From: DASUSF01 sp036375275
GTDB taxonomy: Bacteria > Pseudomonadota > Alphaproteobacteria > Geminicoccales > Geminicoccaceae
Assembly: GCA_036375275.1 (NCBI GenBank)
Contig: DASUSF010000374.1
Span: 1 to 14,924, forward strand
Direction: 5' to 3'
Length of the DNA stretch: 14,924 nt
Shown here piece by piece: positions 8,907-14,924 of this stretch (positions are counted from its first letter, which is position 1; each line of letters starts with the position of its first letter). The notes below the pieces were generated by a model. The model saw nothing but the letters and a program-made list of their open reading frames with translations, was not told the DNA's origin and ran no database searches. The position numbers were made by a program, and so were the translations under genes.

Positions 8907-8912
8907 TATAAG
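8907..8912 (+). promoter_or_regulatory. possible -10 element TATAAG before the kinase gene
   Basis: TATAAG is the only AT-rich hexamer in the 75-base gap and matches TATAAT at five of six positions. No good -35 lies 16-18 bases upstream. It would start transcription only a few bases before ATG 8923, making a nearly leaderless message, which is a reason for doubt. Confidence 0.2.
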
Positions 8913-8922
8913 CGAAGGCGGG

Positions 8923-10311
8923 ATGGCCGCGACAGTCCGCCTGCCTTCGTCCTACCGCTCGCTGTCGGCGCGCCTGCTCGTGCTGACGATCGGCTTCGTG
9001 CTGCTCGGCGAGATCCTGATCTACGTGCCCTCGATCTCGCGCTTTCGGAAGGTCTACCTCGAGGAGCGGATCGCGGCGGCGCACCTCGCCACGCTGTCGC
9101 TCGAGGCGGCCGCCGGCAACGGCATCAGCGCCGCGCTCGAGGCCGAGCTGCTCGACCAGGCGGGCGTCCTCTCGGTGACGCTCCGGGCGCCCGCGGCCGA
9201 GCTGATGCTCGGCCGCCTGCCCCCGGTCGACGCGGTGTTCGATCTGCGCGAGGCGGTTCCGAGCGGCCTGATCCTCGATGCCTTCGCGACGCTCCAGGCG
9301 GGCGGCCGGCGGACCATCCGGGTGCTCGGGGCGTCGCCGCACGAGCCGGCGGTGCTGGTCGACATCAGCCTCGGCGAGCGCGCGCTCTGGACCGCCATGG
9401 TCGACTACTCCTGGCGCATCCTGAACCTCTCGATCGTGCTCTCGCTGATGGTCGCGTTCCTGGTCTACCTGTCGCTCCAGGGGCTGATCGTCCGGCCGCT
9501 CCGGCGGATCACCGAGAGCGTGATGGCGTTCCGCCGCCGCCCGGAGGACCCGTCGAGCGACGTGTTCGAGTCCGGCCGGAGCGACGAGATCGGGCTGGTC
9601 GAGGCGGAGCTCGGGCGGATGCAGCACGGGCTGCGCGCGTCCCTGTTCCAGAAGACCAGGCTCGCCGCGCTCGGCTCCGCGGTGACCAAGATCAACCACG
9701 ACCTGCGCAACATGCTGGCGAGCGCGGTCATCCTCTCCGACCGCCTCGAGCAGAGCCAGGATCCGGAGGTCCGGAACGTCACCCCCCGCATCCTCGACGC
9801 GATCGACCGGGCGGCGCGGCTGTGCAGCGAGACCCTGAACTTCTCGCGCGCCCAGCCGGTGCTGCCGCACAAGGAGCGGTTCGCCCTGCATGCGCTGGTC
9901 CAGGAGCTCGAGCGCGCGGTCGCCGACACCGAAAGGGGCCCGGTTCATTTCCGGAACGACGTCCGCCCCGAGCTCATGGTTCTGGCCGACCGCGATCAGC
10001 TCTTCCGGGTCCTCCTGAACCTGGTCCGGAACTCGATCCAGGCGCTGCCGGCGGAGGGTGGGGTGGTCGCGATCACGGCCTGGGAGGGTCCGGGCGAGGC
10101 GACCATCGAGATCGCCGACACCGGCACCGGCATTCCGCCGACCGCGCGCGAGCACCTCTTCGAGCCCTTCTCGAGCTCGACCCGGGCCGAAGGCACCGGG
10201 CTCGGCCTCGCGATTGCCCGCGAGATCATGGGCGCCCACGGCGGCGACATCCACCTCGTGCAGAGCCGGGACGACGGGACCGTGTTCCGCCTCACCCTGC
10301 CGCGGCGCTAA
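8923..10311 (+). CDS. membrane sensor histidine kinase, orphan
   Basis: A 462-residue two-component sensor kinase. Helices at about 17-36 and 166-187 enclose a periplasmic sensor region of about 130 residues with no domain I recognise. A HAMP linker follows (LIVRPLRRITESV, 188-200). The dimerisation and phosphotransfer helix contains INHDLRNMLAS, with H259 the expected phosphate acceptor. The ATPase domain has the N box LLNLVRNSIQAL (N370), G1 IADTGTGIP (D399), F box LFEPFSSS (412-419) and G2 GTGLGLAIA (424-432), all intact. ATG 8923 has GAAGG four bases upstream. No response regulator is encoded nearby on either strand, so its partner lies elsewhere. It is 75 bases after the MoxR operon and might be read from it or from its own promoter. 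The signal sensed cannot be inferred. Confidence 0.95.
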   Translation: MAATVRLPSSYRSLSARLLVLTIGFVLLGEILIYVPSISRFRKVYLEERIAAAHLATLSLEAAAGNGISAALEAELLDQAGVLSVTLRAPAAELMLGRLPPVDAVFDLREAVPSGLILDAFATLQAGGRRTIRVLGASPHEPAVLVDISLGERALWTAMVDYSWRILNLSIVLSLMVAFLVYLSLQGLIVRPLRRITESVMAFRRRPEDPSSDVFESGRSDEIGLVEAELGRMQHGLRASLFQKTRLAALGSAVTKINHDLRNMLASAVILSDRLEQSQDPEVRNVTPRILDAIDRAARLCSETLNFSRAQPVLPHKERFALHALVQELERAVADTERGPVHFRNDVRPELMVLADRDQLFRVLLNLVRNSIQALPAEGGVVAITAWEGPGEATIEIADTGTGIPPTAREHLFEPFSSSTRAEGTGLGLAIAREIMGAHGGDIHLVQSRDDGTVFRLTLPRR

Positions 10312-10352
10312 CCGCTGGCAGAGGGGGTTCCGTCACATCGGGATCCGCTCCA

Positions 10353-10366
10353 GGCCGACCTCGGCC
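10353..10366 (+). other. short inverted repeat between kinase and lipoprotein genes
   Basis: GGCCGA and TCGGCC are separated by two bases in the 104-base gap 10312-10415. A compact hairpin could form in the transcript, but there is no T run, and such repeats are common by chance at this GC content. Nothing else is recognisable in the gap except the ribosome site of the next gene. Confidence 0.25.
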
Positions 10367-10415
10367 GCCGGCGGATGAAGCGGCGCGGCCGGCGTTTCCC
10401 GAGGAGACGACGACG

Positions 10416-10844
10416 GTGAGGCCGATGCGGATCATCCCGGTTGCCTGGCTGGGCCTGCTCGCTGGCTGCGCCGGCCTGCTCGGAGAAGGGTGGGAGCTGG
10501 CCGGGGAGCCCGGGCTGATGACCAAGGTCCGGACGTACTACTCGCAGCACGCGCTCGAGGAGGGCGGGCAGTGCCCCTGGCCGATCATGGAGGGGGTGAC
10601 CCGCGAGACGGTGCTCGAGGACGACGAGGAGCACCTCGAGGTGCTGGTGCGCTACGCGTATCGCGACTTCGTCCGCGACGCCGACGACGACTGCTCGAGG
10701 TTCCGGCCGGGGCGGTGCTGGATGATGGTCCCGTGCCGGGGCTTCGCCGAGCGGACCTTCAGGGTGGCCCGGACGGTGGACGGCCTGGAGGTGGTCGGGA
10801 TGACCGGCGAGCAGCGGCGCCGCGCGGAGAGCGACGCCCGATGA
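10416..10844 (+). CDS. small lipoprotein of unknown function with four mature cysteines
   Basis: A 142-residue protein with a lipoprotein signal: two arginines, a hydrophobic core (IIPVAWLGLL) and lipobox LLAGC, with lipidation expected on C18. The mature part is acidic and polar and contains four cysteines, in GGQCPW, DDDCSRF, GRCWM and VPCRGF, which could form two disulfides in the periplasm. I do not recognise the family. The start is GTG 10416, with GAGGAG nine bases upstream (10401-10406); ATG 10425 is in frame and possible but leaves only a 14-residue signal. It lies 104 bases after the histidine kinase gene on the same strand and converges on the HlyD gene. Position after the kinase hints at co-transcription, but a link in function is speculation. 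Confidence 0.75.
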   Translation: MRPMRIIPVAWLGLLAGCAGLLGEGWELAGEPGLMTKVRTYYSQHALEEGGQCPWPIMEGVTRETVLEDDEEHLEVLVRYAYRDFVRDADDDCSRFRPGRCWMMVPCRGFAERTFRVARTVDGLEVVGMTGEQRRRAESDAR

Positions 10845-10893
10845 CATCCGCCGGGTCGACCACCGCGGGGTCCTCCTGCTGATCTGCGAAGCT

Positions 10894-10915
10894 GCTCCGG
10901 ACCCGGGCTCGGAGC
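10894..10915 (+). terminator. hairpin in the convergent gap
   Basis: GCTCCG (10894-10899) pairs with CGGAGC (10910-10915) around a 10-base loop, 50 bases after the lipoprotein stop. There is no T run. It is placed where a terminator for the plus-strand genes would be expected. Confidence 0.35.
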
Positions 10916-10922
10916 GTCCTCA

Positions 10923-10943
10923 TCCGGACGGCGACCGCCCGGA
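10923..10943 (-). terminator. 9-bp hairpin after the HlyD gene, no U tract
   Basis: TCCGGACGG (10923-10931) and CCGCCCGGA (10935-10943) form a nine-pair stem with a three-base loop. In minus-strand RNA the one non-Watson-Crick pair is G-U and therefore stable, while in plus-strand RNA it is an A-C mismatch. This asymmetry suits termination of the type I secretion operon, whose last stop is 33 bases away. Confidence 0.45.
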
Positions 10944-10975
10944 GGGGATCGCGTCCGCTCGGATGCTTCTCGGGC

Positions 10976-12307
10976 TCAGCCCTCGCGGAACGCGGTGTCC
11001 TTGAGCCGGAAGATCCGGTCGGTGAGGTAGCTGAGGATGGTCCGCTCGCCGACCAGCAGGTCGACGTCGACGGCCATCCCGGGGACGACCTCGTAGCCGG
11101 CCTCGCCGCCGCCGACCCGGTTGCTCGCGGTCACCACCTCGACCTCGTAGCTGAGCGCGCCGTCGATCGGGTCGGCGCTGGCGTCGGCGGCGATCCGCTC
11201 GATCCGCCCCTCGAGGGTGCCGAAGCGGAGGAAGTCGTAGGCCTGGACCTTGACCCGGGCCGGATCGCCCGGGCGGACGTTGCCGATGTCGCGGTTCGCG
11301 ACGCGCGCCTCGATCACCAGGCTGCCGCCGGTCGGGACGAGCTTCATCAGCGGCTGGTTCGAGCCGACCGACTGGCCGGCGCCGGAGACCGCGATGTCCT
11401 GGACGATGCCGTCGACCGGGGCGCGCACGACGAGGTTGCGCTCCAGCGCCTGCTCGCGCTTGAGCGCCTCGCCGACCCGCTTCCGCTCGGCGTTGACGTC
11501 GGCGAGCTGGGCGAGGATGGTCGAGCGCCATTCCTGCTCCGTGCCGTCGCGCCGGGATTCCGCCTCCGCCAGGGCCGCGCGCGCGCTCGCGAGCCGCTCC
11601 CCGGCCTTGGCCAGCTCGCCCGCGGCATCGCTCAGCTGGCGGTCCAGCTCGACCATGCGCAGCCGTGGGAACAGGCCGCGGTCGGCGAGCTCGCGGACCG
11701 CCTCGACCTGCTCCTCGAGCAGCGCGTGGCTGTTCTTGAGGCGCGCGATCTCGGCGACCAGGGTGCCGACCTCGCCGGCGCGGCGCTCGATGGTCCGCTC
11801 CAGGATCTCGCTCCGGCTCGCCTGCATCTCGAGGCGCTCCTCGAGCAGCGCGGTCTGCTCGACGACCAGGTCCGGGCGGGCCTCGGCGAGGTCGGCATCG
11901 AAGCTGATCGCGCCGCCGAACGCCTCCGCCCGGAGCCGGGCCGCTTCGGCGGCGAGGGTCTCGTGACGCCCGAGCAGGCCTTCGATCTCGGCATGCACCA
12001 TCTCGGGATCGAACGCGACCAGCGGCGCGCCGGCGACGACCCGCTGGCCGTCCTCGACGTGCACCGCCGCGATCCGGCCGCCGTTCGGGTGGTTGATCAC
12101 CTTGACCCGGCCCGCCGGCGCGACCCGCCCGGGCGCCCGGATCACCTGCTCGACCTCGGCGATCGCCGACCAGGTGAGGAGACCCGCGAACAGGCCCGTG
12201 ACCGCGAGGATCAGCAGCCCCGCGAGCGGCGAGTGGCTGCGCTCCATGAGGCCGTCGGCGTCCGGCATGAACTCGGTGAGGGACGTGCTGCCGTGCAGGC
12301 GGAGCAT
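10976..12307 (-). CDS. HlyD-family type I secretion periplasmic adaptor
   Basis: A 443-residue membrane fusion protein that bridges an inner-membrane ABC exporter to an outer-membrane channel. A short cytoplasmic N-terminus precedes one helix at about 28-49. The first half of the biotinyl-lipoyl domain follows (RAPGRVAPAGRVKVINHP, 57-74; GRIAAVHVEDGQRV, 77-90). Residues of about 105-300 are charged, Ala/Leu/Glu-rich alpha-helical hairpin with coiled-coil character. The second lipoyl half is NLVVRAPVDGIVQDIAVSGAGQ, and the C-terminal beta-barrel includes GTLEGRIERIAADA and VVPGMAVDVDLLVGERT. The ATG lies four bases after the stop of the ABC transporter gene and has no good ribosome site, so translation is probably coupled to it. 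The family is secure; the cargo is unknown. Confidence 0.94.
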   Translation of the reverse strand: MLRLHGSTSLTEFMPDADGLMERSHSPLAGLLILAVTGLFAGLLTWSAIAEVEQVIRAPGRVAPAGRVKVINHPNGGRIAAVHVEDGQRVVAGAPLVAFDPEMVHAEIEGLLGRHETLAAEAARLRAEAFGGAISFDADLAEARPDLVVEQTALLEERLEMQASRSEILERTIERRAGEVGTLVAEIARLKNSHALLEEQVEAVRELADRGLFPRLRMVELDRQLSDAAGELAKAGERLASARAALAEAESRRDGTEQEWRSTILAQLADVNAERKRVGEALKREQALERNLVVRAPVDGIVQDIAVSGAGQSVGSNQPLMKLVPTGGSLVIEARVANRDIGNVRPGDPARVKVQAYDFLRFGTLEGRIERIAADASADPIDGALSYEVEVVTASNRVGGGEAGYEVVPGMAVDVDLLVGERTILSYLTDRIFRLKDTAFREG

Positions 12308-12311
12308 CGCG

Positions 12312-14498
12312 TCAGACCGGCTGCAGGTGAGGCTGGAACGGGCTCGCCGGCGGGCGGGCCTGGCGGAGCTGCGCCGCGATCTCGCCGGCGCGGCCCTCGC
12401 GCTCGATCCGGCCGTCGTTCAGGTAGAGGACCCGGTCCGCGATCGAGAGCGCGGCGAGGCGGTGGGTGACCAGGATCAGGGTGCGGCCGCGGGACGCGCG
12501 TCGCAGGCTCATGAGCAGGCTTTCCTCGGTCGGCGCGTCGAGCGCGCTGGTCGCCTCGTCGAGGATCAGGACGCGCGGGTTGCGGATCAGCGCGCGGGCG
12601 ATCGTGATCAGCTGCCGCTGCCCGGCCGAGAGCCCGCCGCCGCGCTCGGCGAGGACGGTCTCGTAGGCCTGCGGCAGGCGCTGGATGAACTCGTGCGCGC
12701 CGACGAACTTGGCCGCCGCGACCACGCGCTCGAAGGAGCGGTCCTCGGCGCCGAAGCCGATGTTCTCCGCGATCGTGCCGGCGAACAGCTGGACCTCCTG
12801 GGGGACCGAGCCGATCTGCTGGCGGAGCATGGTCGGCGAGAGCAGGCGGACGTCGAGGTCGTCGATCAGCACCCGCCCGCTGACCGGCCGGTCGAGGCCG
12901 AGGATCAGCTTGGCGAGCGTGCTCTTGCCGGACCCGGGCGGGCCGATCACCGCGAGCGTCTGCCCGGGCGCGATCTCGAGGTCGACGTTGTGGAGGGCCG
13001 GCGGCCCGTCGGCGCTGTAGCGGTAGGTCACGTCCTCGAACCGGATCCGGCCCTGGATCCGGGCGAGCGGCATCGGCGCGTGCCGCATCTCGACCGGCTC
13101 GCTCATCAGCTGGTCGAGCCGCTCGAAGGCGTCGCGCACCATCTGCACCTGCTGCCAGGCGCCGACCACCTGGCGCATCGGCGCGAGCGCCCGGGCGGCG
13201 AGGATGGTCGCCGCGATCAGCGCGCCGATCGACATGTCGCCTGCGACGATCGCGCGCGCGCCGACGTAGACGATGGTCAGCGCGACCAGGTGCTGCAGCG
13301 CCTGGCCGGAGTTGGCGAGCAGCGCCGCGACGTGGCTCGCCCTGAAGCCGGTCCAGGCGCTCTCGGCGAGCCGGCGCTTGTAGCGCTGCTCCATCTCCGC
13401 TTCCAGGCCGAGCGCCTTGACCGTGAACGCCTGGGTGACCGTCTCGCCGAGGCTCGACGCCTTGGCCGCGGCGGCGCGGAACCCGGCCTCGACCAGCTCC
13501 TGCCGCTGCCGCCGGCCGATCAGGGAGAGCAGCCAGAAGGCCGGCATGGCGGCGAAGGTGATCCACCCGAGGCGGCTGTCGAGATAGAACAGGACCAGGA
13601 GGAACAGCCCGACGAACGCCAGGTCCACCAGGAGCAGCGGCATCTGGCCGGTGAAGAACTGGCGGAGGTTGTCGAGCTGGCGGGCGCGCTCCAGGATCTG
13701 GCCGGTCGGCACGTTCTCGAACGCGCGGAGCGGCAGGTGGATCAGATGGTGGATCACCTCGCTGCCGAGCGCCGCGTCGAGCCGGCCGCCGGTGTAGCTC
13801 GCGATGTAGCCCCGGAGCGAGCGCAGCAGCCACTCGAACGCGAACAGGGTGAGCATGCCGAGCGCCAGGACGTCGAGCGTCTGCAGCGCGCCGTGGTTGA
13901 TCACCTTGTTGTAGACGGTCATCAGGAAGAGCGGCGTCGCGAGCGCGAGCAGGTTGATCACGACGGAGGCGACCATCAGCTCGCCGAGCACCGGGCGCAA
14001 CCGACGCATGATGTCGTCGCGCCAGCGCCGCGCTTCCGGCCGCGCGGCATGCTTGCGCATCAGGACCGCGCGGCCGGCCATCGCGAGCACGGTCTCCTGG
14101 TCCACCGCGGAGGTCGTGCCGCTCAGCGGATCGACCACGATCAGATGATCGGCCCTGCGCGCCTTCACCAGCCACGCCTCGCCGGGCCAGCGGCCGAGCA
14201 GCAGGCACGGCGTCGGCAGCGCCTTCAGGAGCCGCGGCTTGAGCGCCAGTTCCCGCGTCTTGAAGCCGAGGCGCTCCGCGGCCAGCAGCAGCGTGCCCAC
14301 CCCGAAGCGGCCGCCGGAGGGGGCCGCGGCCTCGATCTCGGCATGCGAGAACGACCGCCCGAGCGTCTGGCTGAGGAGCGTGAAGGCGCCGAGGAGCCGC
14401 CCGTCGGGCGGCGGATCCCCGACCCCGTGGAGGTTTTGCTCGAGCTCGGCCCGCCGGCGGGCGGCCAGGGCATCGGCTTTACGGGCAAGCGCTCGCAT
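12312..14498 (-). CDS. type I secretion ABC transporter with inactive C39-like domain
   Basis: A 728-residue HlyB-like exporter that uses ATP to secrete an unfolded protein across both membranes. Residues of about 31-146 form a C39-peptidase-like domain lacking the catalytic cysteine and histidine (LLGAFTLLSQ and EAWLVK where these would sit), with VVDPLSG retained; such domains bind cargo rather than cut it. A six-helix transmembrane region spans about 170-445. The nucleotide-binding domain has Walker A GPPGSGKST (519-527), the Q loop in VPQEV, signature LSAGQ (623-627, an alanine replacing the usual second glycine), Walker B VLILDEATSALD and the H loop VTHRL (H679). The start is uncertain: ATG 14498 has no ribosome site, while in-frame CTG 14507 and TTG 14510 lie closer to a GAGG. 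The HlyD gene follows after four bases. No TolC or RTX substrate gene is visible. Confidence 0.93.
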   Translation of the reverse strand: MRALARKADALAARRRAELEQNLHGVGDPPPDGRLLGAFTLLSQTLGRSFSHAEIEAAAPSGGRFGVGTLLLAAERLGFKTRELALKPRLLKALPTPCLLLGRWPGEAWLVKARRADHLIVVDPLSGTTSAVDQETVLAMAGRAVLMRKHAARPEARRWRDDIMRRLRPVLGELMVASVVINLLALATPLFLMTVYNKVINHGALQTLDVLALGMLTLFAFEWLLRSLRGYIASYTGGRLDAALGSEVIHHLIHLPLRAFENVPTGQILERARQLDNLRQFFTGQMPLLLVDLAFVGLFLLVLFYLDSRLGWITFAAMPAFWLLSLIGRRQRQELVEAGFRAAAAKASSLGETVTQAFTVKALGLEAEMEQRYKRRLAESAWTGFRASHVAALLANSGQALQHLVALTIVYVGARAIVAGDMSIGALIAATILAARALAPMRQVVGAWQQVQMVRDAFERLDQLMSEPVEMRHAPMPLARIQGRIRFEDVTYRYSADGPPALHNVDLEIAPGQTLAVIGPPGSGKSTLAKLILGLDRPVSGRVLIDDLDVRLLSPTMLRQQIGSVPQEVQLFAGTIAENIGFGAEDRSFERVVAAAKFVGAHEFIQRLPQAYETVLAERGGGLSAGQRQLITIARALIRNPRVLILDEATSALDAPTEESLLMSLRRASRGRTLILVTHRLAALSIADRVLYLNDGRIEREGRAGEIAAQLRQARPPASPFQPHLQPV

Positions 14499-14520
14499 GA
14501 TCTGCAGCAACGCCTCAAGG

Positions 14521-14580
14521 TGTCTGAAATCAACTATTACCTTCTACTAGTTAGCCTTAGCAACAACTTTAAGGCGATAA
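14521..14580. promoter_or_regulatory. AT-rich island upstream of the secretion operon
   Basis: This block has 21 G or C in 60 bases (35%), far below its surroundings, and lies just upstream of the ABC transporter start in the 132-base gap 14499-14630. It is the expected place for the operon's promoter or a binding site for an AT-preferring regulator. I found no convincing -35/-10 pair on the minus strand; TAAAGT and TTGCTA are only weak matches. The rest of the gap is GC-rich, with small inverted repeats only. Confidence 0.4.
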
Positions 14581-14630
14581 GTGATCCGCACGTGGCCAGC
14601 GCTGCGGCGCAGTGCGTCAAGATCAAGCAC

Positions 14631-14924
14631 TTAGTCGAGAACGTAGACCAGGAACTTGAGGTAGGAGCTCTCGGGCAGCGCCGGATGCACCGGATGGTCC
14701 GGGCCGGCCCCGGCGTCGCGGATCAGGCGCCCGCTGCGGCTGGCGTCGCGCAGCCCGCGGCGGACCTCGTCGGCGAAGGCGTCGCGGCCGACGTTGTGCG
14801 AGCAGGAGGCGATCGCGAGCACCCCCTCCTCGCCGACCGCGCCCGCCGCCTGGCGGGCGAGCTTCCGGTAGCCCCGGAGCCCGGGCTTGAGGTCGCGCTT
14901 GCTGCGGACGAAGGACGGCGGGTC
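14631..14924 (-). CDS. RlmI-like 23S rRNA methyltransferase, 5'-truncated by window edge
   Basis: The last 97 residues of a class I SAM-dependent methyltransferase of the RlmI/YccW type, which makes 5-methylcytosine in 23S rRNA. The visible part begins at the DPPSF catalytic loop and continues RSKRDLKPGLRGYRKL, then LAIASCSHNV (the second cysteine-containing motif of m5C enzymes), and the family's C-terminal signature DHPVHPALPESSYLKFLVYVLD. The order and spacing match the C-terminus of RlmI proteins. The PUA domain and SAM-binding motifs lie beyond the right edge. The stop TAA is at 14631. It is on the same strand as the secretion operon but separated from it by about 130 bases including the AT-rich block, so it is probably a separate unit. 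Confidence 0.88.
   Translation of the reverse strand, partial: DPPSFVRSKRDLKPGLRGYRKLARQAAGAVGEEGVLAIASCSHNVGRDAFADEVRRGLRDASRSGRLIRDAGAGPDHPVHPALPESSYLKFLVYVLD

Noticed and set aside
6721..10254. Very long antisense open frame (over 1100 codons) on the minus strand across the GATase-like and kinase genes
   Set aside because: Its translation is low-complexity Arg/Gln/His/Asp-rich sequence with no domain, and it runs through an intergenic gap. It is the mirror of high-GC third-position coding on the plus strand.
6813..10415. Long plus-strand open frame running into the lipoprotein gene
   Set aside because: Upstream of the GTG at 10416 it overlaps the GATase-like and kinase genes out of frame and translates to Arg/Ala/Gly/Pro-rich noise. 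Only the lipoprotein part is credible.
14225..14533. 102-codon frame starting at TTG 14533 behind a good AGAAGG site
   Set aside because: The product is Arg/Ser/Pro-rich and overlaps the N-terminus of the ABC transporter in another frame. It is most likely a GC-rich shadow, although the ribosome site is noted as a finding.
14611..14631. AGTGC/GCACT inverted repeat next to the methyltransferase stop
   Set aside because: The stem has five pairs, an 11-base loop and no T run, and includes part of the stop codon. It is too weak to call a terminator.

Overview
The window is about 15 kb of very GC-rich DNA with short intergenic gaps and strong codon bias. Gene content (CCA-adding enzyme, a DUF6111-like membrane protein, a CoA-type NUDIX hydrolase and a DUF1285 protein, divergent from a MoxR/DUF58/BatA-DUF4159/GATase-like cluster) suggests an alphaproteobacterium, probably of the Rhodospirillales/Geminicoccales kind. 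That placement rests on gene families and gene order only; there is no rRNA or other phylogenetic marker here.

Left arm (1-2115, minus strand). Four genes are packed head to tail, read right to left: DUF1285 protein, NUDIX CoA pyrophosphatase-like hydrolase, a 90-residue two-helix membrane protein (DUF6111-like), and the N-terminal two thirds or less of a CCA tRNA nucleotidyltransferase that runs off the left edge. Gaps are 11 and 9 bases, and the last junction is a 4-base GTGA overlap, so this looks like one transcription unit.

Centre (2152-8847, plus strand). Four genes overlap in series: a MoxR AAA+ ATPase, a DUF58 vWA-like protein, a 914-residue membrane protein (BatA-type N-terminus, DUF4159 C-terminus) and a 691-residue membrane protein (vWA plus glutamine-amidotransferase-like domain). 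Every junction overlaps (19, 1 and 4 bases). This is the most interesting system in the window: an ATPase with three vWA-like partners, two of which are large, membrane-anchored and contain no cysteine. Its biochemical role is not established. MoxR/vWA modules in general are thought to act as chaperone-like or metal-insertion/remodelling machines.

Right of centre (8848-10844, plus strand). A 75-base gap holds an 11-base tandem repeat, a G-quadruplex-type G-run array and an overlapping hairpin. It is followed by an orphan membrane sensor histidine kinase and then a small unrecognised lipoprotein with four cysteines in its mature part. No response regulator is present.

Right arm (10976-14924, minus strand). 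An HlyB-like type I secretion ABC transporter with an inactive C39-like domain is followed by its HlyD-type adaptor. No TolC-like outer membrane partner or RTX substrate is visible. Upstream of the transporter is a 60-base block at 35% GC, striking against the background, and then the C-terminal 97 residues of an RlmI-like 23S rRNA methyltransferase that enters from the right edge. The convergent gap 10845-10975 carries two terminator-like hairpins.

No tRNA, rRNA, CRISPR array, insertion sequence or phage gene was seen.
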